The notes under the pieces: model-generated | The model's input: the letters and a program-made list of their open reading frames with translations, nothing else | Databases searched by the model: none | What the model was told of the DNA's origin: nothing | Program-made: the position numbers and the translations under genes | In this document: positions 6,252 to 13,190 of the stretch, piece after piece | How the letters are laid out: each line of letters begins with the position of its first letter | How positions within the stretch are numbered: the stretch's first letter is position 1 | NCBI GenBank assembly: GCA_044868105.1 | Contig: JBIOWC010000170.1 | Location: forward strand, 1 to 13,190 | Length of the DNA stretch: 13,190 bases | Direction of reading: 5' to 3' | DNA from: JBFMDH01 sp044868105 | GTDB taxonomy: Bacteria; Acidobacteriota; Blastocatellia; UBA7656

Positions 6252-8600
6252 ATGAATATGCACTTCATTAAACATATCGCGTTCGTCGCCGCAATCACGG
6301 TTTCGGCGCTTGCCGCCACCGCGGACATTGGGGCTCAGATACCGGCTTCTACATTATCGAAGCCCGCCTCACCGGAAAAGGCGCCCAATGCCGAGGGCTT
6401 CATTCAGCGCTGGCTTTTGCTGGAGCCGATTGGCGCGAGTGGACTCACGGACAGCGCCGTTCAGGGGGCGGTCAAGAAGGAGTATTTTCCCGATCAGTTC
6501 ACCGTCATCCCTCGCGATGGCGACAAGGTGACCGTCAGCGGCACGGAACTCGCCTGGCATGCGGTGGACACCGTGAACTATAACGTCAACCTCTTTCACT
6601 TCGCCCGCGCGCAGGGCAAGAAGACTTCCGATGTGCTGTTCTGGGCAGTAACGGTCATCAACTGCCCCCACGAAATGCGTGACGTGCGGCTGTCTATCGG
6701 CTCCAACGCGGCGTCGGTGTGGTGGGTCAATGGCAAAGAGGTCATCGGTATCTATGGCGATCGCCAGAGCGTCATTGACGATGGGGTCTCCCAGCGACTC
6801 ACGCTCAGCAAGGGGCCAAACGTCGTGCGGGCCGCGATTGTTAACGGCGGCGGGGCCACGGATTTTTGCGCGCGGTTTCTCGACGCGGAAGACAGGCCGC
6901 TGAAGGAGATGACTGTGAACCTCAGCGCGTCGTATGCAACGCCTGCACCCACAAAAACGCAAGGACAACCACAAGCTTTACATCCCGACCCGAATTTCTA
7001 CATCTTTCTGTGCTTTGGGCAATCAAACATGGAGGGCATAGGGCGAATCGAAGAGCCGGATCGCACGGTTGATAACCGCTTTCAGGTGCTGGCGGATTTT
7101 GATGATCCCGACCGTGGTCGGATGGGGGGCCAATGGTACAGGGCCGTCCCTCCTTTGACTCGTCGAACGAGAGGTATTTCCCTGGTTGATTCCTTTGGCA
7201 AAACGATGGTCGCCAATCTTCCGAAACAGATCAGAATCGGCGTGGTCAAGGTCAGCGTTTCCGGCACGAAGATCGAGTTGTGGGATAAGGACAGTTACCA
7301 GGAATACCTGGCGACGGCTGATGCCTGGAAAGTCAAAATTGCCGATGAATACGGCGGTAATCCTTACGCCTACATGATTGAGCTGGCGAAAATTGCCCAG
7401 CAGAAGGGGGTGATCAAAGGAATCCTGCTGCATCAGGGAGAGTCGAATGCCGAAGATAAGGACTGGCCCAAGAAGGTCAAGGTCGTCTATGACAACCTGA
7501 TGAAAGATTTGCATCTCAAGCCCGAATCCGTACCGCTGCTTGCGGGCGAAGTGGTCAATGCCGATCAGGGAGGCGAAAAGGCAAGCGCGAATGAAATCAT
7601 CAAGAGACTGCCGGAAACGCTTGCCAATTCCCACGTCATCTCTTCGGCGGGTTTGCCCTGTAATGCCGATCACCTTCATTTCACTGCGGACGGTTACCGG
7701 CAGTTTGGAAAACGTTACGCGGCGGCGATGCTCTCGATCCTGGGATACAAGGTCAATGAAAGCAGATTGCCAACCCCTGGCGCCTTGTATGCCCAGACGA
7801 ATGGGGATTGGACCGAACCATTTCCGCCGTTCAGAATTGCGGGGAACCTCTACTATGTTGGCAGCAGAGGCCTCGCCAACTATCTCATCACGACGCCGCA
7901 GGGACACATCCTGATTAACAGTGATCTAGAGGAGAACGTCCCGCTGATCCGCGCCAGCGTGGAGAGGCTCGGGTTCAAGTTCACTGACATTAAGATTCTT
8001 CTCATTAGCCACGCGCACTGGGATCACAACGCCGCCAGCGATACTATTAAGAAGCTGACCGGCGCGAAGTACATGGTCATGGACGCCGACGTGCCGGTTG
8101 TTGAGTCGGGCGGCAAGACGGACTTTCAGTATGGCAACGAGCCGACAGCCCGCTACACCCCTACCAAGGTGGATCGCGTGCTCCACGACGGCGATGAGGT
8201 CAAGTTAGGAGGTACCACCCTGGTGGCGCATCTCACGCCCGGCCACACCAAGGGTTGCACCACCTGGACGATGAAGGTGCAGGAGGCCGGGAAGACCTAC
8301 AACGTTGTGGTCATCGGCAGCCCTAACGTAAATCCGGGCTACCGGCTGGTGAACAACACCGCCTATCCGCAGATTGCGGCGGATTACGAAAAGATGTTCC
8401 GCGTCCTGAAATCCTTGCCGTGCGATATCTTTCTCGGCGCGCATGGCAATTACTTCGATATGGAAGCGAAATACGCGCGGCTGAAGGATGGCGCGCCTTC
8501 AGTCTTCGTTGATCCTGAAGGCTACAAGAAGTATGTGGCTGACAAAGAACAAGCCTTTAAGACTGAACTCGCAAAGCAGAGAGCCGCTCTGCCGAGATAA
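6252..8600 (+). CDS. Three-part exported fusion: beta-sandwich + SGNH (SASA/CE6-type) acetylesterase + subclass B3 metallo-beta-lactamase
   Basis: One uninterrupted 782-residue frame. Residues 1-29 are a signal peptide (cleavage near IGA/QIP). Residues about 47-226 form a beta-rich domain with 'VWWVNGKEV' and 'LSKGPNVVRAAIVNGGG', like the sugar-binding-type sandwiches attached to acetylxylan esterases. Residues about 248-500 are an SGNH hydrolase of the sialate-O-acetylesterase/CE6 type: S258 in FGQSNMEG, block III HQGESN (394-399), and D473/H476 in DHLH. Residues about 512-782 are a full-length B3 metallo-beta-lactamase: 'PFPPFRIAGNLYYVGS', zinc ligands H587, H589, D591, H592 (HAHWDH), H665 (PGHTKG) and H731 (GAHGNY), plus S690 and Y697 (GSPNVNPGY). 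All catalytic residues of both enzymes look intact. Acetyl removal from xylan fits the locus; the B3 domain's substrate is unknown (beta-lactam, lactone or other ester). Confidence 0.92.
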   Translation: MNMHFIKHIAFVAAITVSALAATADIGAQIPASTLSKPASPEKAPNAEGFIQRWLLLEPIGASGLTDSAVQGAVKKEYFPDQFTVIPRDGDKVTVSGTELAWHAVDTVNYNVNLFHFARAQGKKTSDVLFWAVTVINCPHEMRDVRLSIGSNAASVWWVNGKEVIGIYGDRQSVIDDGVSQRLTLSKGPNVVRAAIVNGGGATDFCARFLDAEDRPLKEMTVNLSASYATPAPTKTQGQPQALHPDPNFYIFLCFGQSNMEGIGRIEEPDRTVDNRFQVLADFDDPDRGRMGGQWYRAVPPLTRRTRGISLVDSFGKTMVANLPKQIRIGVVKVSVSGTKIELWDKDSYQEYLATADAWKVKIADEYGGNPYAYMIELAKIAQQKGVIKGILLHQGESNAEDKDWPKKVKVVYDNLMKDLHLKPESVPLLAGEVVNADQGGEKASANEIIKRLPETLANSHVISSAGLPCNADHLHFTADGYRQFGKRYAAAMLSILGYKVNESRLPTPGALYAQTNGDWTEPFPPFRIAGNLYYVGSRGLANYLITTPQGHILINSDLEENVPLIRASVERLGFKFTDIKILLISHAHWDHNAASDTIKKLTGAKYMVMDADVPVVESGGKTDFQYGNEPTARYTPTKVDRVLHDGDEVKLGGTTLVAHLTPGHTKGCTTWTMKVQEAGKTYNVVVIGSPNVNPGYRLVNNTAYPQIAADYEKMFRVLKSLPCDIFLGAHGNYFDMEAKYARLKDGAPSVFVDPEGYKKYVADKEQAFKTELAKQRAALPR

Positions 8601-8690
8601 TCAAGGAATGGCTGGGGCGGTCTATCAACGTGGTCGCTTGCAGCGCGCGCAGCAGAATTCTGATGGTTACTTTGCAGCAGGGGGTAATTA

Positions 8691-10688
8691 ATGTCGAGAG
8701 ATTCGGAAGGTAGCCGGGCGTCGAGCCCCGGAACGATCTTCGACTCGGATGTCGAAAATGTTTGTCGGATCGTCACCGCTTCGCCGGGGCCGCGCGGACA
8801 ACTGCCCATCACGGCGGAAGACCTTACCGTCCGTCCCAGCGGCGACATCTTCGGCTGGACGCAGGATGTTGGAATGGGTTGGAACCCGGCGCATCTACGA
8901 CGCCCCGAAGTGCTGATTCTGAGCACCCAGGGCGGAATTCGCCTGCCCGACGGCACGCCCCTCGCGCTCGGCTATCACACGGGACATTACGAAGTCGGAT
9001 TGCTGATGCAAGCCGCAGCCGAAGAGTTAAGCCGGCAAGGCTGCATCCCTTTCGCCGGTTTCTGCACAGACCCCTGCGACGGCCGGACGCAAGGGACGAC
9101 AGGCATGTTCGACAGCCTCCCTTATCGCAATGACGCAGCGATAGTCTTGCGTCGCTTGATCCGTTCACTGCCCACCAGACAAGCCGTGATTGGCGTGGCG
9201 ACCTGTGACAAAGGGCTGCCGGCAATGATGCTCGCGCTTGCGGGCGTGCCCGACTGTCCCGCCGTGCTGGTCCCCGGTGGCGTGACGCTGCCCGCGAGCG
9301 ACGGCGAAGACGCCGGGCGCGCGCAGACCATCGGGGCGCGTTTCGCCAACCAGCTGATCACCCTCGAAGAGGCCGCGGATATCGGCTGTCGCGCCTGCGC
9401 CTCGCCGGGCGGCGGCTGTCAGTTTCTGGGGACGGCGGCCACTTCACAGGTCGTCGCTGAGGCGCTCGGGCTCGCCGTCCCGCACAGCGCGCTCGCGCCT
9501 TCGGGCCAACCCGTGTGGCTCGACGCCGCGCGCCGGTCGGCGCATGCCGTACTGCGGCAGAAAGAACTTGGCATCACCACACGCGACCTCGTCACCGACG
9601 TCGCCGTTCGCAATGCGATGGCCGTACATGCGGCCTTCGGCGGCTCGACGAATCTGCTGCTGCATCTGCCGGCAGTGGCGCACGCGGCGGGGCTTGAGCC
9701 ACCGACGATTGACGAATGGGTCGGCGTGAACCGCCGCGTGCCGCGCCTCGTCGAAGCGCTGCCGAACGGGCCGCACACGACCGTGCGCGTCTTTCTCGCA
9801 GGCGGCGTCCCTGAAGTGATGCTGCACCTGCGCCGCCTCGGTTTAATTGACGGCAAGGCGCTCACGGCTGTTGGTAAAACCCTCGACGAAGTGCTCGACG
9901 AGTGGGAAGGGTCCGAGAGGCGGAAGGTTGTGCGCGCACGTCTTCTGGAAGCCGACGGCGTTGACCCCGACGAGGTCATCTGCCCGACTGAGCGTGCGAG
10001 GGAAAAAGGGCTCACGAGCACGATCTCTTACATCAAAGGCAACCTCGCCCCGGAGGGGGCAATTGTCAAGAGCACGGCCATCGCGCGCACGGCGTTTGCG
10101 GCCGACGGGGTCTTTCGCCTGACAGGGCCGGCCCGCGTCTTCACGACCGAGCGCGCCACCATCGCCGCCATCAAGAGCCAGGGCGACGACTGCATCAAGC
10201 CCGGCGAGGTGATCGTGCTCATCTGCCGCGGGCCAATGGGCGCGGGGATGGAAGAGGTTTACCAGATTACCTCGGCGCTCAAGTACATGCCCTATGCCGA
10301 CAGGGTGGCGCTCATCACGGACGCGCGCTTCTCAGGCGTCTCAAGCGGCCCGTGCATCGGGCACGTCGGCCCGGAAGCCCTCGCCGACGGCCCCATCGGC
10401 AAAGTGCGCGACGGTGATCTGATTCGCGTCGTTATAGACCCCGTCAAACTGGAGGGCAGCATTGACCTGGTTGAAGCGGACGCGACGGGCGACTACGCGC
10501 CGGCTGACGCGACGTTAGCGGCGAGGGCGCCGCGCTCGGACTTACAGCCTGACCCGGCTCTGCCCGCCGACACGAGATTATGGGCGGCGCTCCAGAACGC
10601 GAGCGGCGGCCCCTGGCGTGGCAGCGTCTATGACGTTGACCGAATCGTCCGCGTCATCGAAGCGGGACTGCGCGCGCTGGATTCATAA
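8691..10688 (+). CDS. yjhG: IlvD/Edd-family dehydratase, YjhG/YagF type (probable D-xylonate dehydratase)
   Basis: A 665-residue protein, close to the roughly 655 residues of E. coli YjhG and YagF, and similar to them along its whole length from memory: 'LPITAEDLTVRPSGD', 'DPCDGRTQGTTGMFDSLPYR', 'HAAFGGSTNLLLHLP' and 'ALITDARFSGVSSGPCIGH'. The iron-sulfur cysteines are C129 (DPCDGR), C172 (TCDKG) and C243 (GGCQFLG). YjhG and YagF dehydrate D-xylonate to 2-keto-3-deoxy-D-xylonate, an early step of the non-phosphorylative pentose pathways. The absence of a signal peptide fits a cytoplasmic enzyme. An SD-like AGGGGG stands about 8-10 bases before the ATG. It is the last gene before the inverted-repeat element. 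Arabinonate or another aldonate is a possible alternative substrate. The 8601-8690 gap before it shows no other feature. Confidence 0.92.
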   Translation: MSRDSEGSRASSPGTIFDSDVENVCRIVTASPGPRGQLPITAEDLTVRPSGDIFGWTQDVGMGWNPAHLRRPEVLILSTQGGIRLPDGTPLALGYHTGHYEVGLLMQAAAEELSRQGCIPFAGFCTDPCDGRTQGTTGMFDSLPYRNDAAIVLRRLIRSLPTRQAVIGVATCDKGLPAMMLALAGVPDCPAVLVPGGVTLPASDGEDAGRAQTIGARFANQLITLEEAADIGCRACASPGGGCQFLGTAATSQVVAEALGLAVPHSALAPSGQPVWLDAARRSAHAVLRQKELGITTRDLVTDVAVRNAMAVHAAFGGSTNLLLHLPAVAHAAGLEPPTIDEWVGVNRRVPRLVEALPNGPHTTVRVFLAGGVPEVMLHLRRLGLIDGKALTAVGKTLDEVLDEWEGSERRKVVRARLLEADGVDPDEVICPTERAREKGLTSTISYIKGNLAPEGAIVKSTAIARTAFAADGVFRLTGPARVFTTERATIAAIKSQGDDCIKPGEVIVLICRGPMGAGMEEVYQITSALKYMPYADRVALITDARFSGVSSGPCIGHVGPEALADGPIGKVRDGDLIRVVIDPVKLEGSIDLVEADATGDYAPADATLAARAPRSDLQPDPALPADTRLWAALQNASGGPWRGSVYDVDRIVRVIEAGLRALDS

Positions 10689-10775
10689 GGAAGCGTTTGC
10701 TCAAGCCGCGGCCAATCAAGTGGAGGATGCCACAGGGGAGAACTACCGAGTAACAAACGGCGTCAACATCGGTAA

Positions 10776-11024
10776 TGTCCTAAAAAGGTGGTGCTTTTTC
10801 ATCAGCCCGCTTTGCGGGCGGCAAGCCTAAAGCCCAGGGTGACAACCCTGGGTAGGTTGGTCGTGGTCAGTCCCAAGCCCGCGAAGCGGGCGATAGACGA
10901 CACGAAATTGGCTCCTGTCGCCTGTTTCACGGGCTTGAATCTTGATTCGCTAGGCCCTGACACCCGGGGCTTTAGGCTATCACCCGCTTCGCGGGTTTTT
11001 ACACAGCACGACGACTTTAGGACA
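10776..11024. mobile_element. Non-coding 249-bp inverted-repeat element (MITE-like or palindromic intergenic repeat)
   Basis: The ends are perfect 9-bp inverted repeats, TGTCCTAAA (10776-10784) and TTTAGGACA (11016-11024). Further in, AGCCTAAAGCCCAGGGTG (10824-10841) pairs with 10961-10978 at 17 of 18 bases. Between these, both arms carry the same GC hairpin (GCCCGC-TTT-GCGGGC 10805-10819 and CCCGC-TTC-GCGGG 10983-10995). The arms are thus imperfect inverted repeats of about 65 bases around a 119-base centre, which itself has another copy of the hairpin (GCCCGC-GAA-GCGGGC 10877-10891). A further stem, CCCAGGGT/ACCCTGGG (10833-10852), lies at the inner end of the left arm. No credible gene is inside and no clear target-site duplication was seen. 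It fills most of the 411-base gap at 10689-11099. Confidence 0.7.
10982..11000 (+). terminator. Terminator-like hairpin at the right end of the repeat element
   Basis: ACCCGC (10982-10987) and GCGGGT (10991-10996) form a 6-bp stem with loop TTC, followed by a T run to 11000. This would act as a Rho-independent terminator for transcription coming from the dehydratase gene, separating it from the esterase/GH51 unit. Because it is a copy of the element's own hairpin, the terminator function may be a by-product of the insertion. Confidence 0.5.
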
Positions 11025-11099
11025 GCACCCCAAAATCCAGGGCAAGACGGGGTCTTATATAGTTGAGTCGTGAACAGGTCATAAAGGAGGAGAAGAAAG

Positions 11100-12308
11100 A
11101 TGCGACGGTTCAAAATACTGATGTTCGTATTATCGAGTCTTTGGTGGGCCCTCTATGCGGGTATATGTTGCGCGCAAGAGGCCAATGATTTTCAGCCCGC
11201 TACGACTAACGTTTGGGGAGCAGAGTATCCCCGCGTTGATCGTACGGGCAGGGTTCAGCTTCGTGTAAAAGCGCCCGACGCCACTAAGGTCAGGGTGAAT
11301 TTTTGGAGCGGTCCCAAAGAGGAGATGGTGAAACAGGCGGATGGATTTTGGACGTTCACTACGCCCACACTTGTTCCCGGCTTGCATTACTACAATTTCG
11401 TAGTTGATGGCGCAGAAGTGAGCGACACGGGCAGCCAATCCTTTTTTGGAGGAAGCAAGCACGCAAGTGCAGTTGAGGTTCCCGAGCCAGGCTCGACCTA
11501 TTATTCGATTCAAGAGGTGCCGCACGGCCAGGTGCGTGAAGTCTGGTACAACTCGAAGGTGACGGGCAGTTGGCGGCACGCGCTCGTTTATCTGCCGCCG
11601 AATTATGATGCGCAGACCAAGGCGCGTTATCCTGTACTCTACTTGCAGCACGGCGGCGGCGAGGATGAGACGGGATGGATTCGGCAGGGGCGCGCGAACT
11701 TCATCCTCGATAATCTGCTCGCTGAAGGAAAGTGCAAGCCCATGATCATTGTGATGGCCTACGGCTACGCCCGGCGTGCCGGCCAGACGACGCCCGTTTT
11801 AACCGGCCCTCCCGCCGGTTCACCCGAACGGATGAAGGCGATGCAGGAAATGATGGCAGCGTTTGAAGAGGATATGACGCAGGCGCTGATTCCTTTCATT
11901 GACAAGACGTACCGAACGATTGCTGACCGCGATCACCGGGCGATGGCCGGCCTTTCGATGGGAGGAATGCAGACGTTCCAGATCACCCTGAATCATCTCG
12001 ACCTCTTTTCTTATATCGGTGGGTTCAGTGGAGCGGGCGGGATGCTTGGCGACCGGAAACTTGATCCCAAGACCGATCACAATGGGGTCTTTGCCGATCC
12101 TGCGGCCTTCGCCAAGAAAGTCCGTTTGCTCTGGCTGGGCGTCGGGACGGTAGAGCCTGAGAGAATGCGCACAGGGATTCAGCGACTTCATACCTCGTTA
12201 TTGGAGGCAAAGATTCAGCACGTCTACTACGAGTCGCCGGGTACGGACCACGAGTGGCAGACCTGGCGGCGCGATCTGAAAGACTTTGCTCCTAGACTTT
12301 TTCAATAA
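11100..12308 (+). CDS. Exported CE1 esterase with N-terminal CBM48-like E-set domain (feruloyl-esterase type)
   Basis: 402 residues. A signal peptide (about 1-25, ending ICCAQ) is followed by an Ig-like E-set/CBM48-type module (about 33-125, 'VQLRVKAPDATKVRVNFWSG' and 'GLHYYNFVVDG') and an esterase-D-like alpha/beta hydrolase (about 140-402). Visible elements are the oxyanion segment 'YLQHGGGEDETGW', nucleophile S286 in GLSMGGMQ and H384 in GTDHEW. The acid is probably E352 or E354 in 'GVGTVEPERM', where many relatives have Asp. This domain order is that of bacterial CE1 feruloyl/acetylxylan esterases from plant-polysaccharide loci. A near-perfect SD, AAAGGAGG (11083-11090), lies 9 bases before the ATG, so translation is likely strong. 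It is separated from the upstream operon by the repeat element and precedes the GH51 gene by 60 bases. Confidence 0.88.
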   Translation: MRRFKILMFVLSSLWWALYAGICCAQEANDFQPATTNVWGAEYPRVDRTGRVQLRVKAPDATKVRVNFWSGPKEEMVKQADGFWTFTTPTLVPGLHYYNFVVDGAEVSDTGSQSFFGGSKHASAVEVPEPGSTYYSIQEVPHGQVREVWYNSKVTGSWRHALVYLPPNYDAQTKARYPVLYLQHGGGEDETGWIRQGRANFILDNLLAEGKCKPMIIVMAYGYARRAGQTTPVLTGPPAGSPERMKAMQEMMAAFEEDMTQALIPFIDKTYRTIADRDHRAMAGLSMGGMQTFQITLNHLDLFSYIGGFSGAGGMLGDRKLDPKTDHNGVFADPAAFAKKVRLLWLGVGTVEPERMRTGIQRLHTSLLEAKIQHVYYESPGTDHEWQTWRRDLKDFAPRLFQ

Positions 12309-12368
12309 GCTCTCAATAATGGTCGCGGCATTGAGTCGGAAGACTAAGACCGAAAGGAATCGCTTGTC

Positions 12369-13190
12369 ATGCGTACTAAACTTCTTGCCATTTTCGTTCT
12401 GATAACTATGGTTCTAACTGCGCCCTTTGCGGCCGCACAAAAGGTTGAATTGTCGGTGGACGTGTCTAAGGCCGGGGCGAAGATAGACCGCAATATCTTC
12501 GGCCAGTTCGCCGAGCATCTCGGCTACGGCGTTTATGAAGGAATATGGGTCGGCGCCGGCTCTCCCATCCCAAATACTCGCGGCATCCGCAATGACGTTG
12601 TCGCCGCGCTTAAGGCGATCAAGGTGCCGAACGTGCGCTGGCCGGGCGGCTGCTTCGCCGACGAATACCACTGGCGCAAGGGCATCGGCCTTCAGCGTGT
12701 CGTATCACTCAATCCCAACTGGGGCGGTGTGATCGAGCCGAACACTTTCGGAACCCACGAGATTATGGACTTCCTTGACCTGATCGGCGCCGAGGCTTAT
12801 CTATCGGTCAACGTCGGCTCGGGTACGCCGCAGGAAGCTGCCGAATGGCTGGAGTATCTGACCACCGCGCAACCGACAACGCTGGCCAAGGAACGCGCCG
12901 CCAACGGGCATCCCGCTCCATATAAAATCGCCTACCTCGGCATCGGCAATGAAAGCTGGGACTGCGGCGGCAACATGACGCCCGACTATTATTTGGGCCA
13001 GTTGAAGAGCTACAGTCGCTTTGTCAGGAACTACAATCCGGCACAGCAGGGCAAGCAGCCGATGCTCAAGATTGCCGTCGGCCCGGGCGGCGACGGACCG
13101 CGATGGACGGAATGGACGGAAGTCATCATGAAGGCCTGGCAGAATCACCAGTGGAGCTGGGATATGCAGGGTCTCTCACTACATAACTAC
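12369..13190 (+). CDS. Exported GH51 alpha-L-arabinofuranosidase, N-terminal part (3' end outside window)
   Basis: The ATG at 12369 opens a frame that stays open to the last base, giving 274 residues. AAGGA at 12354-12358 provides an SD 10 bases upstream. A signal peptide (MRTKLLAIFVLITMVLTAPFAAAQ) precedes the GH51 N-terminus: 'IDRNIFGQFAEHLGYGVYEGIWVG', 'VRWPGGCFADEYHWRKGIG', and the acid/base E195 in 'GIGNESWDCGG'. The frame ends just after 'SLHNY', a conserved region ahead of the nucleophile Glu, which must lie beyond the window. GH51 enzymes remove terminal arabinofuranosyl groups from arabinan and arabinoxylan, retaining configuration. Many are cytoplasmic, so a signal peptide indicates action in the periplasm or outside. 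It likely works with the adjacent esterase and the upstream arabinanase. Confidence 0.95.
   Translation, partial: MRTKLLAIFVLITMVLTAPFAAAQKVELSVDVSKAGAKIDRNIFGQFAEHLGYGVYEGIWVGAGSPIPNTRGIRNDVVAALKAIKVPNVRWPGGCFADEYHWRKGIGLQRVVSLNPNWGGVIEPNTFGTHEIMDFLDLIGAEAYLSVNVGSGTPQEAAEWLEYLTTAQPTTLAKERAANGHPAPYKIAYLGIGNESWDCGGNMTPDYYLGQLKSYSRFVRNYNPAQQGKQPMLKIAVGPGGDGPRWTEWTEVIMKAWQNHQWSWDMQGLSLHNY

Noticed and set aside
7023..7907. 294-codon open frame on the minus strand
   Set aside because: It lies wholly opposite the conserved SGNH esterase coding region and its translation (many Arg, Ile and His, with no recognisable motif) looks like a complement shadow in GC-rich DNA.
6252..8600. Reading this gene simply as an antibiotic-resistance determinant
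   Set aside because: The zinc site is canonical, but the domain is fused to an acetylesterase inside a polysaccharide operon, with no mobile-resistance context. Beta-lactam hydrolysis is possible but unsupported.
10788..11113. Short open frames on both strands across the repeat element
   Set aside because: They are read through palindromic DNA (both strands encode similar-looking Arg/Pro/Ala-rich peptides) and have no SD or conserved features.
12311..12335. CTCAAT/ATTGAG pair between the CE1 and GH51 genes as a terminator
   Set aside because: AT-rich 6-bp stem with a 13-base loop and no T run; the two genes are more likely cotranscribed.
1..13190. tRNA, rRNA, CRISPR array, riboswitch or transposase gene
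   Set aside because: None was recognised on either strand. The only repeated non-coding structure is the inverted-repeat element at 10776-11024.

Overview
The window looks like a piece of a soil-type Acidobacteriota chromosome. The main clue is the 5' partial gene, which encodes the C-terminal end of an Oar-like TonB-dependent outer-membrane receptor of the kind that is very numerous in that phylum (an 'FNVFNHPSWG' segment and a terminal aromatic beta-strand). The DNA is GC-rich, every gene is on the + strand and gaps are short. The phylum is inferred from protein style; no rRNA or tRNA is present to confirm it.

Layout. (1) 1-330: end of the TonB-dependent receptor, closed by a strong intrinsic terminator at 390-431. 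(2) 612-10688: a probable operon of six genes: an MFS transporter of the anion:cation symporter (hexuronate/aldonate) type, a cytoplasmic GH43 beta-xylosidase/arabinofuranosidase, an exported alpha/beta-hydrolase esterase, an exported GH43 endo-arabinanase-like enzyme with a ricin-type beta-trefoil, an exported three-part fusion (beta-sandwich, SGNH acetylesterase, subclass B3 metallo-beta-lactamase), and a YjhG/YagF-type xylonate dehydratase. (3) 10689-11099: a 411-base non-coding gap holding a 249-bp inverted-repeat element with several GC-rich hairpins; its right end also looks like a terminator. (4) 11100-13190: a second unit with a CBM48-like/CE1 feruloyl-esterase-type enzyme and the first 274 codons of an exported GH51 alpha-L-arabinofuranosidase that runs off the window.

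Taken together this is an arabinoxylan/arabinan utilisation locus. Exported enzymes remove ester groups (two alpha/beta-hydrolase esterases and one SGNH esterase) and arabinose-containing chains (GH43, GH51). Products cross the outer membrane, possibly by the TonB receptor, and the inner membrane by the MFS carrier. A cytoplasmic GH43 then trims xylosides or arabinosides. The YjhG-type dehydratase points to a non-phosphorylative route through a pentonate. The pentose dehydrogenase, lactonase and 2-keto-3-deoxypentonate aldolase that such a route needs are not seen as separate genes here.

The most unusual object is the 782-residue protein at 6252-8600. It joins a carbohydrate acetylesterase to a complete B3 metallo-beta-lactamase domain in which all six zinc ligands are intact. 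Its location suggests a sugar-related hydrolytic role (for example a lactonase or esterase) rather than antibiotic defence, but beta-lactamase activity cannot be excluded from sequence.
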